From Mesocentrotus franciscanus (lineage: Eukaryota; Echinodermata; Echinoidea; Camarodonta; Strongylocentrotidae), in contig CP137674.1 in the NCBI GenBank assembly GCA_037976565.1, positions 31,589,047-31,653,046 on the forward strand: a stretch of DNA of 64,000 bases, given 5' to 3'. Position numbers and translations under genes: made by a program. The notes below the pieces were generated by a model that was not told the DNA's origin, made no database searches, and worked only from the letters and a program-made list of their open reading frames with translations. This document shows positions 48,710 to 60,582 of this stretch, in pieces (within the stretch, counting starts at the first letter, position 1; each line of letters opens with the position of its first letter).

Positions 48710-48890
48710 GCGCGGGCTGGGCGCGCGGGCGCGCCCATTTTTTTTTGTCCCAGGCACATAATCATAACCATTACGTACGTTTGTTTACGGCCGGTGCACA
48801 TACTGCGAATGTAAACAACCGGCGTATTTTGTCGATTTGTGTATTTAGTATACAGAGGTAATTACTCAAGACAGACGATCAAAGAGAATC

Positions 48891-48943
48891 ATGGGTCTAC
48901 TAAAAGATGAAGAACATGTGAAAGATAATAGAAACGCCTTGGG
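48891..48943 (+). CDS. R3HDM4: R3HDM4-like exon 1 (start exon)
   Basis: It encodes MGLLKDEEHVKDNRNAL and two bases of a Gly codon, ending at donor GTAAGTTT in phase 2. ATG context is A at -3 (ATCATGG) and G at +4. This is the least conserved part and the least certain exon, since 43738-43856 has the same exit phase. Confidence 0.75.
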
Positions 48944-51900
48944 GTAAGTTTGTAAGAAATAAACTGTTGAACATGCTGAAAGTATGTCCGTTTTTTTTCT
49001 TTCTCCCCCCCCTCTCTCTCTCTCTCTCACCCCTCTCTCCATTTCTATATCCCACGTTATTATCACTCTTATCGCCCCTTTTGTACATAGTCTCTTCTCC
49101 CCAACCCTTTTGTTATTACTCCGTTAAACCATGTTTATAATCATATGGTTATAGTTTATAGTTATTTGTTTTAGTACTTTAGCGCCTTTGACGAATATTT
49201 CTTTTTTAATCTATTATGTATTAAACCAGGCTATTTTGTTGTTGTTGTTGTTGTTCTCTACTGTTATTGTTTTGAGGGACCTGACCTCTACAAGCTTAGC
49301 TTTAATTAGGTCTCCTCGTCTTTTCTTCTTTTTTCTCTCACTTAAATGCATTATATGAACTTGATCCTTATAAGTGTTCCTTATATATACTTTACATGTT
49401 ATAAACTTGTTAAATTGTATTACATTCATGTTGGAAGAAAGACAAATAAACTTGAACTTGAACTTGAACTTGAAAATGAAATTGAAAAATGGAATCACCG
49501 CCCTGCATGCGCCTGCAGCCTGCTTTGCATTTGCAATGCAGTGGCGCACAACGTTACAACCGGCGCAATCAATTGTGACTACCTAAACTAGGGTATAGCC
49601 TGGCTATAGGCCTATACTATAGAGTATAGCTATGCCTAGGGCCATTGGCCATTCAGGCTATGAAACTATATTGCTATTTTGGCTGGGGTATATAGCCTTA
49701 ACTTATGCCTATGGGCCTGGGCTAAGTAAGTGATACCTAAAACCTAATATAATAATCGCCCATTCCTGCACCAACAAACCTTGCAAACGTAAACGAGCTT
49801 CAGTCTCAGAGTTTTACTAGATCTAGACTCTAGTCTAGTCAAGTGGATCTTCTTCTTCTTCCATTTTGAGTACAGACCTCTTTACAGAGTATTATCGTAC
49901 TATACTGGGGTGTGTGCAGGCGCACCACTACACCGGGGTTTCCCCCTACTCTTATACGAATAGTGCAGTGGGTTCTTAACGTGCAAAGGTAGTGACTCTT
50001 CTCGTGGACTCTTCTTTCTACTCATACAGAGCACTTTTAAATCGGTCAAGATTTTAACCAAAAATGTGAAAATTTGTTACGTAGAATTTAGTGATAGCGA
50101 TTTGCTTACTTTCTATGTGTTCCTGATACATGTATTAATAATGAGCTAAAAACTAACATGCGATTTCCAATACAAAACGCTGTAGACCTCTAGATCTATA
50201 CAAAAATAGCTGTTTTTGTGTTGCCAATTTGATACTTACTTTACGATGATGGGGATTTATAGTGTAAAAAGGCGCACACGCAACTAGTTCCTTAAATTCA
50301 GTGAACTCCGTTCGTGCACCCTAGTACACTAAAATAATCAATGTTATCGTAAAGTAGCTATGGAATTGGGAACCAAAAAAAACAGCTTTATTCGTGTAAT
50401 GTTAGTTCCATCGGAAACACAAATCTATGCGGTGTACACAAAAAAAGCCTGATTTCGAATAATGGCATTTGATGAGCAATCCTTGTCAGAGGACATGCTT
50501 CCAAACTGACTAAGAAGTAAGAACAACAAATGCATGTAGAGTCTATGCCCAGCAGGGCCCTTCATCGTATACATCAAGATCCAGAACAAGATTGCTCACA
50601 AATTATCATCTTCACCAGAAATCAACTTCTTTACGTCTTAATATATCTCTGTCATCCCCTACTTTTACAGGTTGATTGAGGCTCCGACTAGCCTGGAGCC
50701 GTCAGCCGTGAAGACTGACCCCAAGGGACTTTCCCCAAAGAAGACTCTGCCCTCTACTTCATTCTCCAATTCGCCTCGCCGCAAGAAGAAGACGGGGGTC
50801 AGACAAGCAAGGAGAATTGATAATAGTAAATCAAAATTTATGTGCTTTTTTGGTTTTTGGTGGGTTTACTTGGAAGGGTATATGAGGCCCAGGTGTGATG
50901 GCTGATGAGATACAAGGTTATTAGTTGGTATAATGCACAATAAGTGTCAAATAAATCCTATGAAGATGCATGGTGTAGGACTAGGAAATGGGAAGTGGGG
51001 GATATGTTCCAGCTCTTGAAAGTGAACTAAAATATTGAAATTTTAAATGTGGAATTAACATTCGAGTCCTGTAATCTTGATGTACAATATAGTGTCTGAA
51101 GTAGGTTAAGGTAGGCTTTTCTACTTGTGTACTACTCAAAATGAAAGACAAAATAATTTGATACTTGGATTTGGATTTTGCTTGCAATTTCCCATTTTGT
51201 ATATGAATTTGACCTTAACATGAACCATGAGTCGGAGCTTCGTTAAGTGTAATTCAGGGGATGTGTCAGAAACAAGATAGGGGTAAATTACTCGAGTTAC
51301 ATCCATGAAAGATTGATTGTAGTGAATGTGTAGGGAAATTACATCATTTGCAATTTTCCTCCACTTGCAAAATTGCAAGTGTAATTTAGTCCTTCAGAAT
51401 GTGATAGCAACTAACAGGTCTTACATTATTTTCTATCCAATTCAGTATAATCAAAGATCTGCCCCAGGGTGTACATTTCTCAAAATAAACACTTCTTCAA
51501 AACCACGCTGAAGCACCCAACACTCTTAGATTTTAAATTGGCCATGCTCCAAGCAATCCTGAATGGAATTGTATTACAGCGGTGGTCTGAAATTCTGTAA
51601 CTTTGTTAGAGATTTGGGCAAACGTTAATGGGAATCCACAGAGTTGTAGAATTGGGATGTATTGCACACTAGAATTTTATAAATTCTTTAGTAAGACAAA
51701 CTGTAGTTTTAAAATTCAGAGGAGCTTTTGCTCAGATTGTGTTTCTTGTATTGTCAAAGCCTGCTTTTAACCTGAAAGGTTGTTTTTATTTTCAGACAAT
51801 TTTCTGAAGACATTGCTTGATGATGACTTCCAGGCAGGAGAGCCAGATATCAGCGATTTTATCTCCTCTCATTCAAGTGCATTCGAACAACTTTTTCTGC

Positions 51901-54900
51901 AAGAGAAAAATATGGAGGTAAGCTCACTACTTGATGCTCACCTTTGATGATTACATCTTCATGGTCTTATGCACCAATTGTCCTACAATGTCTTAATCTT
52001 TTCCATGTTTTGCATTGTTAGTTTTTCTGGAGGAGAGCTTAAAGATAAACTTGATTTCTGGTCATGTGATTGCAATTGTGAAAGAAACGGTGTGGAATCG
52101 ATCAGATAAAGTTGATCATGTAGCACATAAGTATTGGTGTGTACTGCAAGGTTCTGGAATCATCAAAATGATAAGAAATTTGGCCCAGTCTTGGTAAAAG
52201 TAACAAGCACTGTACACAGAAAGATGTATATTGGACTACACATACATGTGGCATAAAAATGTGGTCCTCATTTTTAAGCTGTTAATGTCATATTTAGAAT
52301 ATGAAGGCATTTGAATAGCCATGCTTTTCAGGGAACATTTTTTCTCTGATGTTCTTGACTTTCACACTTGCATGAAAACAATGAAAATGCTCACAAATTA
52401 TTTTTCACCTCTCCCCAGAACTCAATCTTCTCTTTAAGGTAACCCTATTCCAAACCCTGAAAGTAACATAACTCTAAATCTGATCCTAACCCTTTACAAC
52501 TATGCGTTAATATAGGACCAAGGGTTGCTAAGACCAACATGGTCTCGCCCTTTTGACCCACAAACATTGTTTTAATACAGGGGGCCAGATGTGATCAGCT
52601 GAGCGGTATTACTTTTTAGGGGGTGGAGGGGGGATCTATTATCATTTTTGGTAATTTGCAATCTGCTTATAATTACCATGAATATGATGCCATTATTTTT
52701 TCCTTGTTTTGTTTACAGATATGGAGCGAGTTCATGAACCGTTCTGGAGAGGAGCAGGATCGATTCCTACAAGAGGTGGAGGAAGGCATGATAAAGGTCG
52801 CCAAGAAAGCATCTCTAGAACAAGATAACAATGGAAACTCTTTTACCAAGCTAGAGATTCCTACTAAAGGAGAGACCCCTGTGGAGGTCCAGGACAAGAG
52901 AAGTGGTGAGATTGGTAGCATATGCAGCCATGTTGAAAAACACTTTTTGAATGAGTTGAAAAACCATAATTCATTGATTAATTTCTATTTTTTTCCTGGA
53001 ATATTCACCCCAAACCCAAAACTAAACCCATGGAAAATATGTGCTATACCAAATTATAATTGATTAGTTGGTCTACGTTAACCTGAACCGAAAGAAAAGC
53101 AATGCGTAAAAGCTGCAAGAGTGTAAGCAGCGTAAAGCCCCATTTTACAGACAAGGTAATAGCAATTTTATATGAATTTGCTATATGTGTGTCATACCAA
53201 AATACTTATTCTTATACATACTTATTCAGTAGGTTAAACAGATTAAACGTGAATTGGCGAATACAGAAAGGGACACATTGTGAAATGGTACGTCTTACCA
53301 TCCTGAAAAATCATATCTAGCAATTATTATGCATTTGCCCTTTGGTAACATCAAGTATCCTTATTGCCAATATGAATTGTTACATTAAAATCATGTCTTT
53401 AAAAAATGCATAAAATTGTATGTCTTTAGTTTTCTTGTCTTTTATAATTATTTATCTGAATATTTTTTTCCTGCTTCCACGTAGGTCATAGTTTTATGAT
53501 ATTATTGTGATCCTTGAATTTTATCAGAGCATCCAGCACACTCTCCTAAGGGCTGCTTCAATAGGATCAGTACTCGTCTCCAAACCATGCTCCGAAGAAG
53601 ACATCTTCCTAAGGTAATAGATAGTCACCAAGGCCCTGAATGAAAAAAGTTGCAATTGATCCGTGGTGATCCCAATTGATTGCAAAATTACAAACTTCTC
53701 CCTCTTTAGTTCAGAGTTCAGATTGACATCAAGTTGCAATTGATTTGAATCAATCGCTTCTGTTTATAAGACATGGCCCATCTTGGTATGACATTTACAC
53801 TTGACCAACTAAGCCAAAACAGTAATTCACCAAAATGAAAGGGTATAGATATGAAAATTAAATAATTAAGTACGGGCGTGTGACAAAATACTATGTTGGC
53901 CACAGGTCATGGTTCTTTCATAAGCAAACTGTTATCATTAAACAAAAATTATTCTGTTTTAACATAAAAGTTATGTATAACCACTTTTGACAGGGTAGAA
54001 TGAAAGTGTGAAATTTACCTACATGTAGAGCAGTATATTCTTGCCAGTTTTAAATGTGTATGTAGCTGTGCAAAGAGAAACAATATTAATTTGTTTAATA
54101 CTAGCCCTAAAATGAGTTGGGTTACGGACTTTTGAAAATGTATGTTATACAAAGATCAATAGGATATTATAATCATAATATTAAATATATGTTGTATTTC
54201 TTTCTCGACAGGGAGCTCTTGAGCTCCATGAAGGGGAGCTACTAATGTGGTTCACGGATGATCCTGGATCCGTCTTTATCTCAACCTTACATAGCAGCTT
54301 TGATCGGCTCCTGCTCCATGCTGTTTGTCAGTACCTGGGCCTCAGCTCGGAAAGTAAGACACCCTTCACATTTACAATAATGGCATTCTCATGAAATAAG
54401 TCATGACTCAGCACAGTAGCGATTCTTTGCGTGCAATGCTATGGTGAATTCTTTCCACCTCTATAATCTTTACATGCTAATCTGTGCATACATAGTTAAT
54501 GAGCATGTTAATGGCCCAGTAATGCAATACTGCACTATTCAGCCAGCTGTCATTTTTTTTGTTTTTGTTAAAGAAAAGTATTAGTGGTGAACATGTGTAC
54601 ATTTGATATTGTAAAAAAATGAGGGGGTTGGTGGGGGCTAGCAACCTTAATGGGCACTTGCCCCTGCATCTCTATAGTTTTCTCTTTTTGTCAGATTTTC
54701 TCTTTCTTAAGCGTACATGAATGCTTGTTCGTTCTTCTGATAAAGGCAGGAAATCTAAATTAGAGATACAGAAGATATATATAAGAACAAAAACAATTCA
54801 CGCTAGTCACGATCCATGAATTTATTTCAGTCTATGATTAATATAATTTCGTTCCTCCCTTGTAGGTTTTGACTGTGATGGACAACGTCAAACTCGTGTT

Positions 54901-54969
54901 GAGAACAACAATGAATCGTTCAATCCGCCGGCCATTCTCCTCTCCACCTACCTCGACTCATTGAGATAA
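48891..54969 (+). CDS. R3HDM4: R3H domain-containing protein 4-like, complete seven-exon gene
   Basis: Exons: 48891-48943, 50671-50825, 51796-51917, 52719-52905, 53528-53613, 54212-54353, 54866-54969. All introns are GT-AG and phases join correctly, giving 282 aa plus TAA; from memory the human protein is about 270 aa. Residues 54-58 are a basic RRKKK cluster, a possible nuclear signal. Residues 111-125 (IWSEFMNRSGEEQDR) match the family signature WNDFMNRSGEEQER. Residues 182-197 (CFNRISTRLQTMLRRR) match CFQRISRRLRAVLKR. Residues 202-245 form the R3H region, with the defining R-x3-H at R233/H237 inside SSFDRLLLHAVCQYLGL. The C-terminus FNPPAILLSTYLDSLR also aligns. R3H domains bind single-stranded nucleic acid; the cellular role of this family is poorly known. 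The start at 48891 was chosen because it is a short ATG exon with a consensus donor in the right phase. Confidence 0.93.
48944..50670. other. R3HDM4 intron 1 with LINE 3' tail
   Basis: This intron carries a CT tract (49005-49030), a GTT microsatellite (49238-49255), and a probable truncated retrotransposon end (about 49263-49475). Otherwise it is AT-rich with several GATCTAGA-like words. I see no exon. Confidence 0.6.
49263..49475 (+). mobile_element. Probable 3' end of a truncated LINE
   Basis: A sequence with GGACCTGACCTC and a pyrimidine block leads into AAATAAACTTGAACTTGAAC, a hexamer TTGAAC tail. LINEs of CR1/L2 type end in short tandem oligomer tails like this, often after AATAAA-like words. 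No coding part remains. Assignment is by general resemblance only. Confidence 0.45.
50671..50825 (+). CDS. R3HDM4: R3HDM4-like exon 2
   Basis: Acceptor CTTTTACAG; donor GTAAAT (weaker). It encodes residues 18-69, Ser/Pro-rich with SPRRKKKTGVRQARRIDN, the basic stretch preceding the conserved LL motif. Confidence 0.92.
51796..51917 (+). CDS. R3HDM4: R3HDM4-like exon 3
   Basis: Acceptor TTTTATTTTCAG; donor GTAAGC. It encodes residues 70-110: NFLKTLLDDDFQAGEPDISD followed by FISSHSSAFEQLFLQEKNME. It ends in phase 0. Confidence 0.93.
52719..52905 (+). CDS. R3HDM4: R3HDM4-like exon 4
   Basis: Acceptor TTGTTTACAG; donor GTGAGA. It carries the family signature IWSEFMNRSGEEQDRFLQEV, followed by an acidic/Lys linker. 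It ends in phase 1. Confidence 0.95.
53528..53613 (+). CDS. R3HDM4: R3HDM4-like exon 5
   Basis: Acceptor ATTTTATCAG; donor GTAATA. It encodes HPAHSPKGCFNRISTRLQTM and LRRRHLPK, aligning with the conserved CFQRISRRLR block. It ends in phase 0. Confidence 0.95.
54212..54353 (+). CDS. R3HDM4: R3HDM4-like exon 6 (R3H motif)
   Basis: Acceptor TTTCTCGACAG; donor GTAAGA. It contains ELLMWFTDDPGSVFISTLHS and then SFDRLLLHAVCQYLGL with the R-x3-H signature. It ends in phase 1. Confidence 0.96.
54866..54969 (+). CDS. R3HDM4: R3HDM4-like exon 7 (terminal)
   Basis: Acceptor CCTCCCTTGTAG. It encodes FDCDGQRQTRVENNNESFNP and PAILLSTYLDSLR, ending with TAA. The stop codon overlaps an AATAAA (54968-54973), which is too close to act as the main poly(A) signal. 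Confidence 0.95.
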
Positions 54970-56817
54970 TAAACAGCAGCATTAGCAGAGCTACCAAGGA
55001 GAAGAAGTCAACCTTGTTACCGCTTTCCTCATCATAAACTCACCCAGCAAACACACACTAAACTCTGAATTGGTGAACTATTATTATACCATATAATAGA
55101 ATTAGTTTACAATTTTGCTTAGCGAAACATAGTACGAGAAGATGCGTCCAGAATGCAAAAGACTTGGTGATATCAATTGAGAAAAGTTGTAATTTGACAG
55201 ATCTTAATGCTAATTTTGGGATTATACAGCCTAATCACAGTCGTAGAGGTATTTTGCCAGCTCCATACCCTAGTGATAGAGTTCTACCTCTACGTGTTGC
55301 AATTATGCATTTCCTCAATCATCCGTTTTGTGTTCTAGACGCTTCTTTTCATTGCCACTGTTTCGCTAATAAAACTACCTGTACATGTACCTTAAAGGGG
55401 CTATATTTGACTTTTAGGGCTGTAATACAAAATTCGTTGTAACACATTTAAGACATAATATTTTTCTTTACAACACATCGTATGGGTTTGTGATACATAA
55501 ATGAAATTTGTGTCCCAGGTATTTTGCCATAGTTCCCTCTAAGTTAGGTAGTACCTTGATAAATTTAGGACCTTAAAAGTAATTTAAGAACAATTCCCCT
55601 GTATGAAATATACTGCCCTAGTTTGCCATTGGGTATATCCAAAGGCTTGTTAATAATGCACAAAGCTATATAGTTAACTTTATTACCACAATCGTATACA
55701 GGGAAATCTAGGTGTAGCTTAGTCATGCGAAGCAAATATTCTCATAAAATTTCCCGCAAACCTATCTTTACTGTTCTAAGTAGGAATTTATGAATAACAA
55801 TCTTTGCTCAGAGATTGGAAATATATGAAAGAAGCACCTTGCAACGTGTTATTCTTTCAAAGCACGACTACCCCCAGTATGTTGTATGTTTCATTATGAT
55901 TGTATAGCTGTTTTACTCTGCTTTAAAGGTAGCTAGGTTGTTGATAGTGTTGAATAACAAGGTGTGGAATTGACATAGTAACATGATAGTGCTTTGTAAA
56001 GATTACTAGTACTGTGTACTATTATGTTCATGTGAGTACAAATGAAACAATAAGTGAGTTTAATAGAAGAAAAAATTGGTGGTAATGTAATTGATGATGT
56101 TTCATGGTTGTGATTTTTAAGTATTTCTTGTATCAGTGAATGTAATTGATAATGTGATAAAGTAGTTTATGAAGTATGTATCTATCATGATGTTTACATA
56201 CCCTATCAATTTGACACTCTAGCTACCTTACAAATGTTATACAGACCTGCTTGCAAAATCCTTACATTTTGATAATCTAATGTACTATGCTAGGGTGAAG
56301 GAAACTGATTTCAAGCATGTGGATATGACTTGGCCATGATTTTACTCATCAGTAGCACAGGACATTGTCATAGGGATTTGCTGTTATTTAAAAATAGTTC
56401 AACTATTTTATTCAAAATTTTATTATATTTTAACCTATTTATTGTGTGACATAGGGAAAGTTTTACTCCAGATTATTTGCAATTTTGTTATTGGTATGAA
56501 TATTTCATTTTGGGAGACATTTTACGAATAAATAATATTAGAAATGTTTATTTATATATTCTTATTCTAGAATTCAGTAAGCTACAGTAAGCTACACAGT
56601 AGATAAAAAGCAATTTGATCTAAATATAAGTCATATGAAGTCATGGAGTGTGAGTGGATGTCTAGACAGAAAGAGGTAGTGTGGTTGAATTCAGATTCAA
56701 AAGTTCAATATTGACATTTTGTAATGTGTGTGCATATGATATTGTGATGGTATTAGGCTCCTCTGTTTATTGTGAATGTCTTAGCATATAAAAGATTTGA
56801 CTTCAAATTCAAGCACA

Positions 56818-57003
56818 ATGGTAGTTTATCCATTTATCCAGATTATCCATTTATTGTAACTTTTATGATAATGATTTATATCTGGACAATTTTTTTGTTT
56901 TCACAGTTGGTATGGTAGTTTATCCATTTATCCAGATTATCCATTTATTGTAATTTTTATGATAATGATTTATATCTGGACAATTTTTTGTTTTCACAGT
57001 TGA
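56818..57003. repeat. Two-copy 94-bp tandem duplication
   Basis: Units starting at 56818 and 56912 are nearly identical, both with GGTAGTTTATCCATTTATCC and TTATATCTGGACAATTTTTT. It is a recent duplication in the 3' flank of R3HDM4. Confidence 0.85.
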
Positions 57004-58620
57004 ATCACGCAGATGGCAACTAATTTTGGTAGACAGGTGCTCTTGGTAGTACTTGTAAACTGTAAACTGATTGCAATAAATAGGTTTTAGGCCACTATTA
57101 TGCTCCATCAAACAATTGAATAACAAAATAAAATTCTTAGGCATTTGTTCTGCAACAATTTTGTAGCACAAAATAATACATTTGTAAAACTGTTTCTCTG
57201 GTGCGATGTCATGTAACTATCTCTGTGATGTAGTGCTCATCTACATGTCTTTTCTCTGTCCTATTACAACAAGGGCAATAGTGACAATCGTTATGTTTCC
57301 CATGGAAACTATCAGTATCCATTGACATAAATTACACTTTTATTTTTACAAGTTGAGTACAAATTTGCTTCTACAAGTTTTAAAATCTACCTCTGGAGTA
57401 TATTTACTTCTATTCAAAAATAGGTTTTTATTGAACTTAATGAATTTTTAGGGAAAATGAATATAAATTGCCTTTGTTTTTATATAGTTACTTGATAAAG
57501 ATGAACTCTATATTTTTCATCATTTCTCAAATAATGTATCATTTATATATTTTTAGAAAGAGAGCTTTTCTGTATGAATGATATATTTTTACTATATTTT
57601 ATAGATTATTTTAAGGAGTATGATAGTTATTCATTTCTATACTCTCTTTTCTCCTCCAAAATTTTAGCTTTCTTTCTGGATATATTACATAAGCTTTTGT
57701 TGAAAGGAAATACGGATAAGGAAGATATTCATATCAATAAGCCTATGATGTCACTGAGAATAGCTGAAACTTTTTTTCTGGATATTGTTGATTGTCAACT
57801 TTCTACAGATGATGGAATTGGGAAAAACATGTAAAAAAGATGAAATGTGGGTAGGCTATATGTGGGTTAAACTACTTGGTGCTTATAAGAACATATATAC
57901 TTTATAAATTCAAAGCACATCTTGATATGTTATAACATTACCCATTGTAATCATTTGCTACATGAACTACTGGTATAAGCCACAAGAGGGCAAACATTCA
58001 TGAATCACCTCCATCACTTTGGCAGTGATTATTCTAAAATGCACAAAGTTGGACGTTTCCATGTCTAAAAGATCTGTTGATATTTGAAGGTCATTTGTAC
58101 AAGTGCTATATCTGAAGTGGCTTATTATCTAATGGTCAAGTAGGTTTACATCAATTTATTATTTCTTTTTTTTTCATATTGGAAATAAGCACAGGAACTA
58201 CCCCAAATTGGAGGGGGGGGGTGTATACTCATATGTAACTGCTGTAGAAATTGAAAAATAATGAGCAAGGGCTTCTTAGTCCTTAACCTTTTCCATTCCT
58301 TTGGTGATGTATCTTTATTGTCCATTAATTGCATTGAATATTGTATTTAATACACTGAATAATGGCAGAATGTTCAAATTTTGAGAGGCATTTCTTATGT
58401 ATGGTACAACACAGTTGAGACTGACACTTCAATGTTCAGTATCACATTGTCATCTTTGTGAAAGCTTATTTTGAGGAGTATTATATTAGCCTAAATATAT
58501 TATAGCTCAATGTAAAACATAAGTGGTTTACTCTTTGTACCTTTTTGGAGTTTATCTGAGTGTTGTGAACTGTATGTAAGAGTTGGTGACCTTATCAAGC
58601 TTGCTTTTGCTGAATGTCTG

Positions 58621-58708
58621 TTCTCTCTCTCTCTCTCTCTCTTGTGCTCCCTCACCCACACCCCTTCTAAAAGTTGTATGTCAACTCTGCATTTTCTCTC
58701 CCTCCCCT

Positions 58709-58739
<31 letters not shown>

Positions 58740-58785
58740 CCCCTTCTAAAAGTTGTATGTCAACTCTGCATTTTCTCTCCCTCCC

Positions 58786-58824
<39 letters not shown>

Positions 58825-58838
58825 CCCTTCTAAAAGTT
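58621..58838. repeat. Compound CT/AC repeat array, about 80-bp unit
   Basis: CCCCTTCTAAAAGTT recurs at about 58661, 58740 and 58824, each time preceded by CT and CACA tracts. It gives repetitive open frames in two phases, which are not genes. Confidence 0.85.
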
Positions 58839-58856
58839 CAAGCACCATATTGTCTG

Positions 58857-58919
58857 GAGCCAGAAGGGCATTAACTCATACACTTTAACAGCAGAGTTAA
58901 TTAGCACTCTTCCTGGCTC
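58857..58919. repeat. Dispersed hairpin motif, copy G (best-formed)
   Basis: The left arm GAGCCAGAAGGGCATTAACT (58857-58876) faces the right arm GAGTTAATTAGCACTCTTCC then TGGCTC (58894-58919). The arms pair with a small bulge around a loop of about 16 nt. This is the longest and clearest copy of the dispersed family. Confidence 0.65.
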
Positions 58920-59703
58920 AGAGATGATATTGCCTCCTCTCGGGTCCTTCTTTACACCTGTCTCATCCCATGTTCATCACCCTCTTGCTTCTCAATCTCT
59001 CCTTCCATCCGCCTCCCATCTGTTTGTTTTTGTCCTTAAACAGAGATGTAAACACAGCTTTTCATGTAGGCACATGTTCAGGTATATTTTAAATATAACT
59101 TGGTTGCAACATGCACTATCAGTTTCATTTTTGTATCCCTATTATAATTTTAGTCCTTGTCACTGTTTTCTCAAAGAGCTTGGGTCAATTTGCCCAGATA
59201 TTATTATTTAAAAAGCCTCTGACCATATTGCAGAATGCATTATATATTCAAAACGTTGGTTTTTAATTTTTCGGGCCCTTAGTTTTCCATTCCCCTAGTA
59301 ATATTATACAAGATATAGAAAGTCCAATATTTTCATAGGCAATCGGCTAGTTGTAGGAATTTAGCCAGGCATACATTTTCAAATAACCTTGTACATGTTG
59401 TACATGTATCTTTATCACCCATATACGGCCAGCGCCACCTAGGCTTCGCTGATAGAGGACAAAAATATCAGGTGGACCAAATTATTTGTCACACTGTACT
59501 ACTCCGTAACGTACGCGTAATGTATGGGGGTCAGCCCGGAAGTCATGTGCCAGCTAGAGGTCATGTCATATGTTTCTTTTGGAATGAGTAATTTGTGTCT
59601 GTGAAGCTCTGAAAAGGAACATGATTTACTGATATTTCGGCGTTCTGAAGACTGGACGAAATTTTTGGTTATTCTATCGTATTTAAAATATAACAGCCAA
59701 ACG

Positions 59704-59767
59704 ATGGGTTACAGTTACAGATTGTACTCAATTTTAGGGATCCTGAGCGCCGTAGCCACTGGAATAG
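59704..59767 (+). CDS. First exon of an unknown membrane or secreted protein
   Basis: ATG at 59704 has a good context (A at -3, G at +4). It opens MGYSYRLYSILGILSAVATG and ends at donor GTAAGA in phase 1. Residues about 7-26 are hydrophobic after a short Arg-containing start, fitting a signal anchor or signal peptide. A following exon at 60583-60632 joins in frame. Two short upstream ATG frames (59584 and 59621) precede it. I cannot assign a family. Confidence 0.5.
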
Positions 59768-60390
59768 GTAAGAAACTCTTCCAGTTCCAGATTCTCCGTC
59801 GCATTATAATCAAGCGCTGCTGCGCTGGTGGTTCGGGCCCGGCCCATCGGCAGTCTGTACAGTGTCAGGCATGCAGTCGCAGGCTGTGCATTGCACAGTG
59901 TTCAAGTTCGTAGCGTAGAGGCCGTAGTGCAGTGCATTGCAAAGTCATTCTCATACTCATAGTCATGTTATAAACATAGACAAGTACTTTTACTGATAAT
60001 AGACATTTGCTTGGCCTTTTTGAGGCAACTGCAGTTATAGTCTAGACTCTGTGTTTACTCATCAGACATTGAGGATATTTACGCCATTTGTTAAACCCTT
60101 TTTTCAGAAACACTGAGACTGACACTAGTGACATGACAGTGACAGTGACTGACACATTGTCTCGGCGCTAATTCAGAATCAAATGCCTACTTTGACCCTG
60201 TAACTCCGGCGTAGAGATACCCTACTAAAACATACCCAACTAAAACATACCCAAAATAAACGAGGATATTCACGTATAGGTCTACGCGTACAAAATGCGT
60301 CCTAAAAAATAAGGATTGTCTGCATTTTCGCCAACGCTTTTTTTTCTTCGGCACTCTGCAGGTTTCGGGTTCCCGATCCGCGCCCTGGCA

Positions 60391-60520
60391 ATGCGAAAAT
60401 CGGGGGTCCAGACAACTCGCCACAAAGACAGCTCGCCACAAGACAGCTCGCCACAATAGCCGGGACAACTCGCCACGGGCGAGTTGTCCAGGGTGGGGGC
60501 TTTGGACAGCTCGCCCCACT
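60391..60520. repeat. Short GACAACTCGCCAC repeats with an inverted copy
   Basis: GACAGCTCGCCACAA / GACAACTCGCCAC occurs four times between about 60412 and 60477 and again, inverted, as GGCGAGTTGTCC. This is a small complex repeat in the candidate intron 1 of the 59704 gene. Confidence 0.6.
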
Positions 60521-60582
60521 TTTTTCCCCTCATGATTTCTAGATCTAAAATCCCTCATCTTAGATGAAATTGTCATTTTTAG

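Larger units (their letters stand above)
43857..48890. other. Intergenic or intron stretch with tRNA and hAT element
   Basis: Contents include AGTCTTACT and AGAAT short tandem repeats (44250-44400), a CpG-rich patch at 44560-44790 of unknown nature, the tRNA-Ala gene at 45600, the hAT element at 46848-48198, and a GC-rich promoter-like region at 48640-48800. I see no defensible protein exon. Confidence 0.5.
54970..59703. other. 3'UTR of R3HDM4 and intergenic DNA
   Basis: Possible poly(A) signals AATAAA occur at 55368-55373, 56527-56532 and 57075-57080; I cannot say which is used. The stretch contains a 94-bp tandem duplication (56818-57003), a CT/AC repeat array (58621-58838) and a hairpin motif (58857-58919). 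The AT-rich open frame at 57574-57834 and others here have no supporting signals. Confidence 0.55.

Noticed and set aside
57574..57834. 86-codon plus-strand frame downstream of R3HDM4
   Set aside because: It is AT-driven Phe/Leu/Ile/Asp composition in the 3' flank with no start context, splice or domain support.
58583..58888. Ser/Leu-repeat open frames
   Set aside because: They are products of the CT/AC compound repeat array, open in more than one phase.
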